A stretch of DNA of 64,000 nt from Polaribacter pacificus (lineage in GTDB: Bacteria; Bacteroidota; Bacteroidia; Flavobacteriales; Flavobacteriaceae): positions 620,001-684,000 of the forward strand of contig NZ_CP150664.1 of the NCBI RefSeq assembly GCF_038024035.1, in the 5' to 3' direction. The position numbers and the translations under genes were made by a program. Position 1 is the stretch's first letter. Every line of letters starts with the position of its first letter. The notes under the pieces were generated by a model. It was not told where the DNA came from. It made no database searches and worked only from the letters and a program-made list of their open reading frames with translations. Shown piece after piece: positions 42,747 through 52,960 of the stretch.

Positions 42747-45161
42747 ATGGCAAAAAAAACAAGCACAAAAAAAACAAGTTCAGCAAAAAAGCCTAAATTT
42801 CAAGGCTTAAAGGCTTTTTTTAAAAATCGACAGACTCAAACAGTTGCTGGCTTATTTTTAATTGTATTTGCGCTATTTTTAATCATTGCATTTTTTTCAT
42901 TCTTCTTTTCTTGGCAAGAGGATCAAAGCACACTTAACCAATTTGCAGATAAAACAATAAAAAGCAAAAACTTACTCGGAAAAATTGGCACCCAACTTAG
43001 TGACTTTTTTATCTTTCGTGGTTTTGGTTTGGCTGCCTTTATTATCCCTGTGCTTATCTTTTTAACTGGAATTTCTATACTTTTTAAAGTAAGCCTTAAA
43101 ACCATTGTTAAAAATTGGAATTGGGGAATCCTCTTTATGTTGTGGATTGCCATTTCTTTTGGTTTTGCAAGCAATAAAATACTCTCTGGAATTGTTGGTT
43201 TTGAATTAAATGAATATTTACAAACTTTCTTAGGAAGCACCGGCTTAACCCTATCTTTAGCTTTTATTTTGTTTAGCTATTTGATTATCAAATTTAAAAT
43301 TACACCAGAAAAAGTCATTGCTCAGATTAGAAGTAAAAAGAAAGAATCTAATCCAGTAGATGAAGCTCCACAAGATGAAGATTTTAAAGACAGCTACCCT
43401 ACTAAAAGCAATGAAGAACCAATAGAAATTGATTTAGATACTACTAAAAAAACCTCTGAATTTGAATTGTCTGTTAAAGATTTAAAACCGACAATAAGTA
43501 ATTTTTCTGATGCTAAAGACAGTAAAAAAGAGCAACCTGAAACCGTACCTAAACCTAAGGAGGCTGAAAATGAAGAGGTTGTCATTGATGTAGAAGAGTT
43601 GTCAGAAGAAGATCATGTTACTGAAAATTTATCAGATAGGTTGGTCAAAGACTTCGGAGAGTTTGACCCAAAATTAGAGTTGGGGAATTTTAAATTCCCT
43701 AGTCTAAATCTATTAAAACAATACAACGAAAGTATATCTATTGATCCTGAAGAACTTGAAGCTAACAAAAATAAGATTTTAGAAACGCTTAAAAATTACA
43801 AAATAGGGATTGATAAGATTAAAGCAACTGTTGGTCCAACAATTACTTTGTATGAGATTGTACCAGAAGCAGGAGTTAGGATCTCAAAAATAAAAAACTT
43901 AGAAGATGATATTGCGCTGTCTTTATCTGCCTTAGGAATTAGAATCATTGCTCCTATCCCTGGTAAAGGAACCATCGGAATAGAAGTGCCGAATAAAAAA
44001 TCTACCATAGTTTCTATGCATTCTGTGATTTCTTCAAACAAGTTTCAAGAATCACAAATGGAGTTACCTATTGCTTTAGGGAAAACTATCTCTAATGAAA
44101 CCTTTGTAGTAGATCTTGCAAAAATGCCCCATTTATTAATGGCTGGAGCTACAGGACAAGGAAAGTCGGTAGGATTGAATGCTGTTTTAGCTTCTCTGCT
44201 TTATAAAAAACACCCTGCAGAAGTCAAATTTATTTTGGTAGATCCTAAAAAGGTCGAACTAACTTTGTTTAACAAAATTGAACGTCACTATTTGGCTAAA
44301 TTGCCTGACACTGACGATGCCATAATTACAGATACTACCAAGGTAATACACACCTTAAATTCACTTTGTATAGAGATGGATAACCGCTATGATTTGTTAA
44401 AATCTGCTATGGTTAGAAACATCAAAGAGTACAATGTGAAATTTAAAGCACGTAAATTAAATCCTAATGATGGACATCAATTTTTGCCTTACATTGTTTT
44501 GGTAATTGATGAATTTGCAGATTTAATTATGACTGCTGGTAAAGAAGTAGAAACACCCATTGCGCGTCTGGCTCAGCTAGCCAGAGCTATTGGAATCCAC
44601 TTAATTGTAGCTACTCAAAGACCTTCGGTTAATGTTATTACAGGGATTATCAAAGCAAATTTCCCTGCTAGAATTGCCTTTAGAGTAACCTCTAAAATAG
44701 ATTCAAGAACCATCTTAGACGCATCAGGAGCTGACCAATTAATAGGTCGTGGTGATTTACTCTATACTGCGGGTAATGACATACAAAGAATACAGTGTGC
44801 CTTTATAGACACACCAGAGGTAGAAAAAATTACTGATTTTATTGGATCGCAAAGAGCTTATGCAGAAGCTTATCAACTGCCAGAATACGTTGGTGAAGAA
44901 GCTGGCACAACTCTTGATAATGACATCTCAGAAAGAGACAAGTTATTTAGAGAGGCTGCAGAAGTGATCGTAACAGCCCAACAAGGGTCTGCATCGCTTT
45001 TACAACGAAAATTAAAACTAGGGTACAACAGAGCTGGAAGATTAATAGATCAATTAGAAGCAGCTGGTATCGTTGGTGGTTTTGAAGGAAGCAAAGCAAG
45101 ACAAGTACTAATTTCTGATCTTGTTGCTCTTGATCAATTTTTTGAAAATGAACAATCATAG
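42747..45161 (+). CDS. ftsK: DNA translocase FtsK
   Basis: FtsK pumps DNA at the division septum to resolve chromosome dimers. The 804-residue protein has four N-terminal membrane spans, a charged linker, and a motor domain with Walker A GATGQGKS (about 467-474) and Walker B LVIDEFADL. A C-terminal winged-helix gamma domain (RLIDQLEAAGIVGGFEGSKARQVL) follows. It heads a run with lolA-like, lptF/G-like and ribB-like genes typical of Flavobacteriia. Confidence 0.95.
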   Translation: MAKKTSTKKTSSAKKPKFQGLKAFFKNRQTQTVAGLFLIVFALFLIIAFFSFFFSWQEDQSTLNQFADKTIKSKNLLGKIGTQLSDFFIFRGFGLAAFIIPVLIFLTGISILFKVSLKTIVKNWNWGILFMLWIAISFGFASNKILSGIVGFELNEYLQTFLGSTGLTLSLAFILFSYLIIKFKITPEKVIAQIRSKKKESNPVDEAPQDEDFKDSYPTKSNEEPIEIDLDTTKKTSEFELSVKDLKPTISNFSDAKDSKKEQPETVPKPKEAENEEVVIDVEELSEEDHVTENLSDRLVKDFGEFDPKLELGNFKFPSLNLLKQYNESISIDPEELEANKNKILETLKNYKIGIDKIKATVGPTITLYEIVPEAGVRISKIKNLEDDIALSLSALGIRIIAPIPGKGTIGIEVPNKKSTIVSMHSVISSNKFQESQMELPIALGKTISNETFVVDLAKMPHLLMAGATGQGKSVGLNAVLASLLYKKHPAEVKFILVDPKKVELTLFNKIERHYLAKLPDTDDAIITDTTKVIHTLNSLCIEMDNRYDLLKSAMVRNIKEYNVKFKARKLNPNDGHQFLPYIVLVIDEFADLIMTAGKEVETPIARLAQLARAIGIHLIVATQRPSVNVITGIIKANFPARIAFRVTSKIDSRTILDASGADQLIGRGDLLYTAGNDIQRIQCAFIDTPEVEKITDFIGSQRAYAEAYQLPEYVGEEAGTTLDNDISERDKLFREAAEVIVTAQQGSASLLQRKLKLGYNRAGRLIDQLEAAGIVGGFEGSKARQVLISDLVALDQFFENEQS

Positions 45162-45162
45162 C

Positions 45163-45825
45163 ATGAAAAAACACATAGCATATTATTTTATTTTTAGTTT
45201 TTTTACATTAATATCTGGACTGCAAGCGCAGCAAGCGGATGCAAAAACTTTATTAGATAAGGTTTCAAAAACCATGACTTCATACTCAAATATGAGTATT
45301 GAATTTTCATCGAGTTTAACTAATGAAGAAGCTGGCATTTTAGAAGGTGATGAACCTCCTATTAAAGGTGATATTATTATTTCTGGTGAAAAATACTTAT
45401 TAAATTACCTTGGGACTACATTTCTTTTTAACGGAAAAAATTTAGTGGTTATCAATCACGATGAAAAAGAAATCAATATTAATGAAGGTGATTTTGACAA
45501 TGAAGATGGTTTTATCTACCCATCTAAACTGTTTAGCTTTTACAAAGAAGGATATACTTATAAATTGGGGGCGAAAAAAACCATCAAAGGAAAAAAAATT
45601 CAGTTTATAGACCTAACCCCTATTGATAGTGAATCTGAAATTGTACAAGTGCAATTGGCAATAGATATTAAAGTCAATCATATTTATCAGCTAATACAGT
45701 TGGGAGCAAATGCTGCTAAAACAACGCTAACCATAACGGACTTTAAGAGCAATCAAAAACTTTTACCTACCACCTTTACTTTAAATAAAGCTGAGTATTT
45801 GAAAAAAAACTACAGCATAGACTAA
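45163..45825 (+). CDS. lolA: LolA-like outer-membrane lipoprotein carrier
   Basis: The ATG at 45163, one base after the ftsK stop, gives 220 residues with a signal peptide (HIAYYFIFSFFTLISGLQAQ). A LolA-type fold follows (ADAKTLLDKVSKTM, KGDIIISGEKYLLNY, NLVVINHDEKEININEGDF). LolA escorts lipoproteins through the periplasm. The call depends on fold pattern and position, since LolA-like proteins diverge strongly in this phylum. Confidence 0.8.
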   Translation: MKKHIAYYFIFSFFTLISGLQAQQADAKTLLDKVSKTMTSYSNMSIEFSSSLTNEEAGILEGDEPPIKGDIIISGEKYLLNYLGTTFLFNGKNLVVINHDEKEININEGDFDNEDGFIYPSKLFSFYKEGYTYKLGAKKTIKGKKIQFIDLTPIDSESEIVQVQLAIDIKVNHIYQLIQLGANAAKTTLTITDFKSNQKLLPTTFTLNKAEYLKKNYSID

Positions 45826-45845
45826 ACCGCTGTAGCGCCTAGCTC

Positions 45846-47288
45846 ATGAAAATTTTAGACAAATATATTTTAAAGAGTTATTTAACGCCTTTTTTGGCGA
45901 CTTTTTTAATTGTTTTGTTTGTGCTAGTAATGCAAGCGCTTTGGCTTGCCTTTGACGATATTGCCGGTAAAGGAATTGACTTAGTTTTTATCTTGCAATT
46001 TCTGTACTACACAGCTTTAATTGTTACCCCACAAGCATTGCCAATTGCGGTACTACTCTCCTCTATTATGGCTTTGGGTAATTTGGCAGAAAACTATGAA
46101 TTTGCAGCTATAAAATCAGCAGGTGTTTCACTTCAACGCTTGGTTAGACCTTTACTTATTTTAACTATTTTATTAAGTTTTGTCAATTTTCTATTCTTAA
46201 ACAAGGTATATACCTATGCCATGGGAAAGCAAAAAGGACTGTACTTAAATATTAAAAAGAAGAAACCTGCACTGGCATTGGTTGCAGGAAGTTTTAATAC
46301 AGAAATCCCTGGTTATCATATTAAATTTGACAAAAAATACGGAAAAGATGAAAACCTTTTAGACAATATATTAATATATGATCTGTCAGAAAACAAAGGA
46401 AATAACAAGATCATCACTGCAAAAACAGGAAAAATAATATCAGAGAAAGGCAGTAAGTACATGTCATTAGTTTTAAACGACGGTAATTTCTTTGAAGACC
46501 ATGTAAAAGGAAATTCTGATAAGATGCCTTCCTCTACAGCTACTTTTGACGAATATGAAATTTTAATAAACATTTCTTCTTTTAGCGGTAATGTAGAAAT
46601 TGACTCCATTAAAAGTTATCAAACATTAAGTTTAGATCAGTTAAATGACACCTTACCTAGTATTAAACTTAATTACGATGAGTACATTGAAGGTAGAGCA
46701 CTTAATTTGTATCGAAATTCTGACGCAAAAAAACTATACGCTTACCCAGATTCTTTAATCAATAAAAAACTAAAACCCGGTATTTTAGACAATTTTGATT
46801 CTCAAGCACAATTGCGAATTTTAAGTGCAGCTGCGCAAAAATCTGACCAAGCAGTTAATATTATCAAAAACAAAAAAACATTTCTGAAATTTAAGAGAAC
46901 TGTTTTAAACAAATACGAAACGGAATACTACAACAGAATTGCTTTTTCGCTGTCTTGTCTAATCTTATTTTTTATAGGTGCTCCATTAGGGTCTATAATT
47001 CGAAAAGGTGGTTTTGGCTTGCCGATGATTCTAGCCATTTGTATTTACGTAGTCTATTTTTTTACAAACACATTTGGAAGAAACTTAGCCGAAGAAAGTT
47101 CTGTTACTGCTCTTTTAGGTTCTTGGATTTCTGCAATTATCATGATTCCATTTGCATTTTTCTTAACAAGAAGAGCGACAAAAGATAGGGGTATCTTCAA
47201 TATTGGTGTATTTTTACAGCCGATTACAAAACTGTTTAAAAAGTTAAACACAAAAAGCAACACAAACGCTATTAGTAACGATGAATAA
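45846..47288 (+). CDS. LptF/LptG family LPS export permease
   Basis: The 480-residue protein starts MKILDKYILKSYLTPFLATF, the family N-terminus. It has three N-terminal and three C-terminal membrane spans around a periplasmic beta domain, and the cytoplasmic loop with SAGVSLQRLVRPLL. LptF and LptG form the channel that extracts LPS from the inner membrane. Which of the two it is cannot be decided. It overlaps the next gene by 8 bases. Confidence 0.85.
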   Translation: MKILDKYILKSYLTPFLATFLIVLFVLVMQALWLAFDDIAGKGIDLVFILQFLYYTALIVTPQALPIAVLLSSIMALGNLAENYEFAAIKSAGVSLQRLVRPLLILTILLSFVNFLFLNKVYTYAMGKQKGLYLNIKKKKPALALVAGSFNTEIPGYHIKFDKKYGKDENLLDNILIYDLSENKGNNKIITAKTGKIISEKGSKYMSLVLNDGNFFEDHVKGNSDKMPSSTATFDEYEILINISSFSGNVEIDSIKSYQTLSLDQLNDTLPSIKLNYDEYIEGRALNLYRNSDAKKLYAYPDSLINKKLKPGILDNFDSQAQLRILSAAAQKSDQAVNIIKNKKTFLKFKRTVLNKYETEYYNRIAFSLSCLILFFIGAPLGSIIRKGGFGLPMILAICIYVVYFFTNTFGRNLAEESSVTALLGSWISAIIMIPFAFFLTRRATKDRGIFNIGVFLQPITKLFKKLNTKSNTNAISNDE

Positions 47289-48423
47289 AATTAAGGAAAA
47301 TAAAATTCAACTTCATAGTATAGAGGAAGCCATTCAAGATATTCGCAATGGAAAAATTATAATTGTAGTAGATGATGAAGACAGAGAGAATGAAGGTGAT
47401 TTTTTAGCTGCTGCAGAAAAAGTGAGCCCAGAGATGATCAATTTTATGGCTACTCATGGTCGTGGTTTAATTTGTACACCTATTACAGAAAAACGCGGTA
47501 AAGAGCTTCAACTAGGAATGATGGTAAACAACAATACCGATCCTATGGAAACGGCATTTACAGTGTCTGTTGATTTAAAAGGTAAAGGAGTTACAACAGG
47601 GATTTCTGCTAATGACAGAGCCTTAACCATAGAAGCAATTACAAATCCAGACACTAAGCCTTTTGATTTGGCAAGACCTGGACATATTTTTCCCTTAATC
47701 GCTAAAGAAGGAGGTGTGCTTAGAAGAACTGGACACACAGAAGCCGCCATTGATTTTGCAAGATTGGCTGGGTTTCAACCTGCTGGTGTGATTGTAGAAA
47801 TCATGAACGAAGATGGAACCATGGCACGTTTGCCTCAGTTGATCAAGGTTGCAAAAAAATTCGACCTAAAGATTGTCTCTATAGAAGACTTGGTTGCTTA
47901 TAGAATGGAACATGATTCTTTAATTGAAAAGAAAGAAGATTTTGACATTCAAACACGCTTCGGTAATTTTAGACTTCGCGCATTTCAGCAAACCACTAAC
48001 AATCAGGTTCATATTGCCCTTACAAAAGGAAATTGGGCCAAAAATGAGCCAGTGTTAACGCGTGTAAACTCTACTTTAGTCAACAACGATATTCTTGGAA
48101 CCCTTACCAACAATGCTGATCATAAATTGGATAAAATGTTTCAGGTAATTAATGATGCTGGTAAAGGAGCTATTTTGTTTATCAATCAACAAAATCAATC
48201 ACAAAACTTATTAAACAGATTAGAATTACTCAAAAAATCTCAAGAAGAAGGTCAACTAAAAGCACCTCCTATTAAGATGGATCAACGTGATTTTGGAATT
48301 GGTGCACAAATCTTACATAATTTAAACATACACAAATTGCGTTTAATTTCTAATTCTGAGCAAGAAAAACGAGTTGGAATGATTGGCTATGGTTTGGAGA
48401 TTGTTGAGTATGTAAACTATTAA
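47281..48423 (+). CDS. ribB: RibB (DHBP synthase) with degenerate RibA domain
   Basis: Residues about 1-205 form an intact 3,4-dihydroxy-2-butanone-4-phosphate synthase: DDEDRENEGDF, ATHGRGLIC, TTGISANDRA, RPGHIFPL and RRTGHTEAA. The second half has the GTP cyclohydrolase II fold (TRFGNFRLRAFQQ). However, the zinc site E-C-L-T-G-D...C-D-C is replaced by TLVNNDILGTLTNNAD, with no Cys anywhere in that half, so GTP cyclohydrolase activity is unlikely. This resembles described RibBX-type hybrids. Confidence 0.9.
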   Translation: MNKIKENKIQLHSIEEAIQDIRNGKIIIVVDDEDRENEGDFLAAAEKVSPEMINFMATHGRGLICTPITEKRGKELQLGMMVNNNTDPMETAFTVSVDLKGKGVTTGISANDRALTIEAITNPDTKPFDLARPGHIFPLIAKEGGVLRRTGHTEAAIDFARLAGFQPAGVIVEIMNEDGTMARLPQLIKVAKKFDLKIVSIEDLVAYRMEHDSLIEKKEDFDIQTRFGNFRLRAFQQTTNNQVHIALTKGNWAKNEPVLTRVNSTLVNNDILGTLTNNADHKLDKMFQVINDAGKGAILFINQQNQSQNLLNRLELLKKSQEEGQLKAPPIKMDQRDFGIGAQILHNLNIHKLRLISNSEQEKRVGMIGYGLEIVEYVNY

Positions 48424-48459
48424 TCACCACTACTTATATCGCTTACTTTACAAAGCAAA

Positions 48460-49161
48460 TTACAAAAGCACCTCGCTCCCACTCTCTAGTTCAAACGGAG
48501 TAGCACCCGCTTTAAATACTCTAGCTGTATAAGAACCTCTTAAAACAATTAAGGATCCTTGTACTTCTAACCAGCTACCTTCTCTTAAGCCCAAAACAGG
48601 GGTTTGATTGAGTGTGTGATATTCTTGTATTCTTGTCTCTCTTGTTTCTCCCATATGAGTAGATCCTTCTATTGGGTCTAAATAATGAGCATTGATGTTA
48701 AACGGAATTAACCCCATGGATTCAAAACTAGGCGGATATACAATGGGCATATCATTGGTGTTCATCATAGTTAAACCACAAATATTACTCCCAGCACTGG
48801 TCCCTAGATATGGAGTGCCAGCATTCACAGCTGATTTAAGAACTTGCATCATATTGTTTTTATACAATTGATTTACCAATTCAAAAGTATTTCCTCCTCC
48901 AGTAAAAATAGCCTCTGCTTTCTGTACAGCTTCTATTGGGTTTTTAAATTCATGAATTCCTTTTACAGTTATATTGAGTGGTTTAAACGCCTCACTTACT
49001 CTAGCGGTATAAGCATCATAAGTGATCCCACTAGGCCTTGCATACGGAATAAAAAGGAGTTGTTGAATGCCTTCAAAGAAGGTGCTTAATGCGGGTTGTA
49101 AATAAGTTAAATACCCACTAGAATGCACTGTGGATGTACTGGCAATTAGTATTCTTCTCAT
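48460..49161 (-). CDS. pepE: Dipeptidase PepE (S51 family)
   Basis: The 233-residue protein is a Ser dipeptidase of the S51/glutaminase-like fold: FTGGGNTFEL, nucleophile in GTSAGSN and the acidic/His region FNINAHYLDP. PepE cuts Asp-X dipeptides. Its -7 box is four bases before the ATG. Confidence 0.9.
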   Translation of the reverse strand: MRRILIASTSTVHSSGYLTYLQPALSTFFEGIQQLLFIPYARPSGITYDAYTARVSEAFKPLNITVKGIHEFKNPIEAVQKAEAIFTGGGNTFELVNQLYKNNMMQVLKSAVNAGTPYLGTSAGSNICGLTMMNTNDMPIVYPPSFESMGLIPFNINAHYLDPIEGSTHMGETRETRIQEYHTLNQTPVLGLREGSWLEVQGSLIVLRGSYTARVFKAGATPFELESGSEVLL

Positions 49162-49165
49162 AATT

Positions 49166-49173
49166 CAAAAATA
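49166..49173 (-). promoter_or_regulatory. -7 box four bases before pepE ATG (leaderless candidate)
   Basis: Minus-strand TATTTTTG is followed by four bases (AATT) and the ATG at 49161. It repeats the spacing seen before the ATPase gene and rlmD. Confidence 0.45.
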
Positions 49174-49306
49174 GGTGAATTTTATTAGCTATTTTTCTTT
49201 CAACTTAATTTAAATTTGGGGTTTAACAAAAATTTACAAGTCTTTTAATAGAGTTTTAAGAGCCACACAATGTTTCTTTGTAGAAGAACTACCAACCTAA
49301 CGAACC

Positions 49307-50113
49307 ATGCAAAAAAAGGCCTCTGCATTTATATGCGCTTTCTTACTTTGTTTTTCCATAACAGGGCAAGAAAAGAAAATAAGCATCAAAGGGCTTATCA
49401 AAAACACCTATTTACTCCCTGTAAAAGACGCACATATCATCAATCTTAATACGAGTAAAGGAACGATTTCAAACAAAGATGGAGAATTTGAAATCCCAGT
49501 AAGACTAGGTGATTGGTTAGAAATTACAAATCTGCAATACAAAGTTAAAAAAATTAAAATATCACAAACCAACATTAAAGAAGGTATTATTTTAATTTAT
49601 TTACTAGAACGCAACAATGAACTAAATGAAGTAGAGCTCAAGAAAAAACTTACTGGTTTTTTAAAACATGATATGATTAAGAAAAAGGCTGATACCACGC
49701 CTAAACTAGACAAAGGTTATTATGACTTTTCTAAAATGGACTTTTCTAAAATCCCTCTTGATCATAGTAAAAAGCCACCAAGTTCTCAATTGCTAACAGA
49801 TCCAGTTGCAAAAGTTGCTGGTGTACCAATTGCTAGTGTTGGGATCCCTGACAAATCTTCTATAAAAAAAAGAGCTCAGCGCAAAGCTTTAGATTTTAAA
49901 CGCAGTTTAGCAAACAAACTCTTAGAAAGATTGGGAGAGCAATTTTTCTTTACTTCTCTTAAAATTCCAAAAGAAAGTTTTCCGCATTTTATAAATTACT
50001 GCAGCTATCTAGGTATAGAGACACTCTTTAAAAAAGATAAGGTCTTAGAATTGATTGCTATTTTTAAAAAAGAGAGTATAAACTATCTTAAAATGATAGA
50101 AAAATCAAAATAA
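49307..50113 (+). CDS. CarboxypepD-regulatory-like domain protein
   Basis: The 268-residue protein has a signal peptide (AFLLCFSITGQ). Its N-terminal carboxypeptidase-regulatory-like beta-sandwich (KISIKGLIKNTYLLPVKDAHI...NLNTSKGTISNKDGEFEIPV) is the domain that also starts TonB-dependent receptors. The C-terminal half is basic and unassigned. It is probably envelope-located. No clear promoter is seen. Confidence 0.75.
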   Translation: MQKKASAFICAFLLCFSITGQEKKISIKGLIKNTYLLPVKDAHIINLNTSKGTISNKDGEFEIPVRLGDWLEITNLQYKVKKIKISQTNIKEGIILIYLLERNNELNEVELKKKLTGFLKHDMIKKKADTTPKLDKGYYDFSKMDFSKIPLDHSKKPPSSQLLTDPVAKVAGVPIASVGIPDKSSIKKRAQRKALDFKRSLANKLLERLGEQFFFTSLKIPKESFPHFINYCSYLGIETLFKKDKVLELIAIFKKESINYLKMIEKSK

Positions 50114-50164
50114 TGTTGCTTTGCAACTTATTATTTCTAATTTTACTATCCCAATTCATACTAT

Positions 50165-50659
50165 ATGAAATCCAAAGTGCTTGTATTCTTTTTAGTAATA
50201 CCTCTTTTTGCGTTTACTACCCACAAATACTATTTGAGTTTAACTCAGTTAGAATATAATGAAAAGCAAAAATCTTTAGAAATTATTATCAATGTTTTTA
50301 TTGATGATATCGAAAAAGCATTGGAAGAAATTCACCACAAAAAATTTGAATTGGACACCAAAAACGAGCCCAAAGATTCTGATACTTTTTTTTATCAATA
50401 TCTCAAAAAGCATGTTCAATTTAAAATAGACGGAAAACCCGTATTGTACGACTTCATAGGAAAAGAATATGATGGAGATATCGTATACTTTTATTTAGAA
50501 GTAAAAAACATCAACTCTTTAAAAGAAATTGATGTAACCAATGATATTCTCGTTGCTGAGTTTCCTGAACAACAAAACTTAATCAAATCAAAGGTTAGAG
50601 GCAAACACAAAAGTGCCTTGCTTACAAAAAAAGAGCAGCATGCTGTTTTAAAGTACTAA
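50165..50659 (+). CDS. DUF6702 family protein
   Basis: The 164-residue protein has a signal peptide (VFFLVIPLFAFTTHK) and the DUF6702 core HKYYLSLTQLEYNEKQKSLEI with NVFIDDIEKALEE. It is presumably periplasmic. Function is unknown. It lies 33 bases before the first of two M1 peptidase genes, and may be expressed with it. Confidence 0.8.
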   Translation: MKSKVLVFFLVIPLFAFTTHKYYLSLTQLEYNEKQKSLEIIINVFIDDIEKALEEIHHKKFELDTKNEPKDSDTFFYQYLKKHVQFKIDGKPVLYDFIGKEYDGDIVYFYLEVKNINSLKEIDVTNDILVAEFPEQQNLIKSKVRGKHKSALLTKKEQHAVLKY

Positions 50660-50691
50660 ATAATTTACTAATTACAAATCAAAACCATACC

Positions 50692-52824
50692 ATGAAAAAA
50701 CTCGGTTTACTAGTACTCTCGCTAGTATTTATTGCGTCAGCTTCTTTTGCTCAGGTAAAGAAAACGCAGCAAGGACACACAAATCAAAATAAATTTAGAC
50801 AACTTAAGGATGTCTTGGCTACACCTACAAGCCAAAGAACTGCTTCTGGAGCTCCTGGAAAGACCTATACACAGCAAAAGGTGGATTATGTAATTGATAT
50901 TGTTTTGGATGATGAGAATCAAAAAATAACGGGTAGTGAAACAATTACCTATCACAACAATTCAGCAGATGAGTTAAGCTATTTGTGGTTGCAGTTAGAT
51001 CAAAACATGCGTGCTTCGGATTCAAAAACTCCAGATATTGAACAAAGTAGAATCCCTAAAGGTGTCACAAAGGATGCCTACACAAAAAACTATGAAAGCG
51101 CCCCTTTTGATGGTGGATTTAAAATTACCAGCGTTACCAATATTGACGGTAGTGAATTATCTCATACCATTAATCAAACTATGATGCGTATTAATTTACC
51201 AAAACCTTTGGCTTCTGGAGAAACTTTCCAATTTAGCGTAAAATGGTGGTACATTATCAATAACCACAGAACGCAAGGAGGTCGCTCTGGTTATGAGCAT
51301 TTCCCTAAAGATGGAAACAACAATTATGTAATTGCTCAATTTTACCCTAGACTTTGTGTTTATGACAATGTTGAAGGTTGGCAAAATGATCAATTTTGGG
51401 GACGAAGTGAATTTGCTCTAGAATTTGGTGATTTTACCGTAAACATAACCACACCTGATGACCACATGCTTGGTGCAACTGGTTTGTTATTAAATGAGAA
51501 TGAAGTCTTAACAAGAACACAACAAAGAAGATTAGCACAAGCTAGAAAAAGCTATGACAAACCTGTAGTGATTCACACACAAAAAGAGGCTGAAAAAATT
51601 GAAAAAAGCAGATCTAAAAAAACCAAAACTTGGAAGTTTTTCGCAGAAAACGTAAGAGACTACGCTTTTGCAACTTCTAGAAAATTTATTTGGGATGGAA
51701 TGGCTGTAGATATTAACGGTAGAACTGTAATGGCATATTCATATTATTCTAAAGAAGCTAACTCTTTATATGGTGACCACTCAACTAGAGCTGCTGCACA
51801 AACATTAAAAACATACTCAAAGTATACGTTTGATTACCCATATCACAAAGCCATTTCTGTAGATGGACAAATGGGAATGGAATATCCAATGATTGCATTT
51901 AATCCTGGAAGACCAAACGCTGATGGAACTTATACAGACAGACAAAAATACAGAATGCTTGGAACAACGATTCATGAAGTAGGTCATAACTTTTTCCCGA
52001 TGATTGTAAACTCTGATGAACGTCAATGGACTTGGATGGATGAAGGTTTGAACTCGTTTTTACAAATGTTTGCACAAATGGACTACGAAGAAGGGTACCC
52101 ACTTGGAAGAGGATTACCTAAAAACATTGTTAGATATATGAGCGGTGATCAATCTAGAATTGCCCCTATTATGTCTAAAGGTGATAATACCTATAGTTTT
52201 GGAAACAATGCTTATGGAAAACCTGCAACAGCTTTATGGATCCTTCGTCAAACCATTATGGGACCTGAGTTATTTGACCATGCTTTTAAAACCTACGCAC
52301 AACGTTGGAAATTTAAACACCCTACTCCTGCAGATTTCTTTAGAACCATGGAAGATGCTTCTGCAATGGATCTAGATTGGTTTTGGAGAGGTTGGTTTTA
52401 CACAACAGATGTTACTGATATCGGAATCAAAAGTGTGAAGAAATTTTATACAAAATCATCAACTTCAAAAGATCGTTTAGATTTTGTTGAAGACACTTCT
52501 GAAGGAGCAGCATTCACGGCAAAAGACAGAGCAACTTCTAAATATTTTTATCAAGTAACTTTTGATAAACCAGGAGGTTTGGTAATGCCAATCATTGTAG
52601 AGTTTACCTATAAGGATGGAACAAAAGATCGCAAAACCTATCCAGCTCAAATTTGGAGATTATCAGATGATCAAGTAACAAAAGCCATCTATTCTGATAA
52701 AGAAATTACCAACATAACTATAGATCCAGATTTAGAAACTGCTGATGTAGATGTAACCAATAATAGCTGGCCTAAAAAACAAGAAAATAAATTTAACCAG
52801 TTTAAAAAGAATATTAAAGGTTAA
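50692..52824 (+). CDS. M1 family metallopeptidase (first of tandem pair)
   Basis: The 710-residue protein has a signal peptide (VFIASASFAQ). It carries the M1 zinc site HEVGH (His428, Glu429, His432) with the third ligand Glu451 exactly 18 residues further on in WTWMDEGLN. The N-terminal beta domain contains VDYVIDIVLDDENQKI. It lacks the GAMEN aminopeptidase motif at the usual place (GQMGMEYPM stands there). It is probably periplasmic and acts on peptides. A nearly identical gene follows. Confidence 0.92.
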   Translation: MKKLGLLVLSLVFIASASFAQVKKTQQGHTNQNKFRQLKDVLATPTSQRTASGAPGKTYTQQKVDYVIDIVLDDENQKITGSETITYHNNSADELSYLWLQLDQNMRASDSKTPDIEQSRIPKGVTKDAYTKNYESAPFDGGFKITSVTNIDGSELSHTINQTMMRINLPKPLASGETFQFSVKWWYIINNHRTQGGRSGYEHFPKDGNNNYVIAQFYPRLCVYDNVEGWQNDQFWGRSEFALEFGDFTVNITTPDDHMLGATGLLLNENEVLTRTQQRRLAQARKSYDKPVVIHTQKEAEKIEKSRSKKTKTWKFFAENVRDYAFATSRKFIWDGMAVDINGRTVMAYSYYSKEANSLYGDHSTRAAAQTLKTYSKYTFDYPYHKAISVDGQMGMEYPMIAFNPGRPNADGTYTDRQKYRMLGTTIHEVGHNFFPMIVNSDERQWTWMDEGLNSFLQMFAQMDYEEGYPLGRGLPKNIVRYMSGDQSRIAPIMSKGDNTYSFGNNAYGKPATALWILRQTIMGPELFDHAFKTYAQRWKFKHPTPADFFRTMEDASAMDLDWFWRGWFYTTDVTDIGIKSVKKFYTKSSTSKDRLDFVEDTSEGAAFTAKDRATSKYFYQVTFDKPGGLVMPIIVEFTYKDGTKDRKTYPAQIWRLSDDQVTKAIYSDKEITNITIDPDLETADVDVTNNSWPKKQENKFNQFKKNIKG

Positions 52825-52832
52825 AAAAAGCC

Positions 52833-52875
52833 AAAAAGAGACAAAATACATTTTATTTTGTCTCTTTTTTTTTTA
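52833..52875 (+). terminator. Strong terminator between the M1 genes
   Basis: A 16-bp stem (AAAAAGAGACAAAATA / TATTTTGTCTCTTTTT) with a CATTT loop is followed by a long T-tract. It should separate transcription of the two peptidase genes. Confidence 0.88.
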
Positions 52876-52960
52876 ACAAAAAGCTTTTTTTAAAAAAAAG
52901 GCATAAATTAGCGCCACTTACAATACATACACTTAATTTAATCAAAATAACTATACTCAA

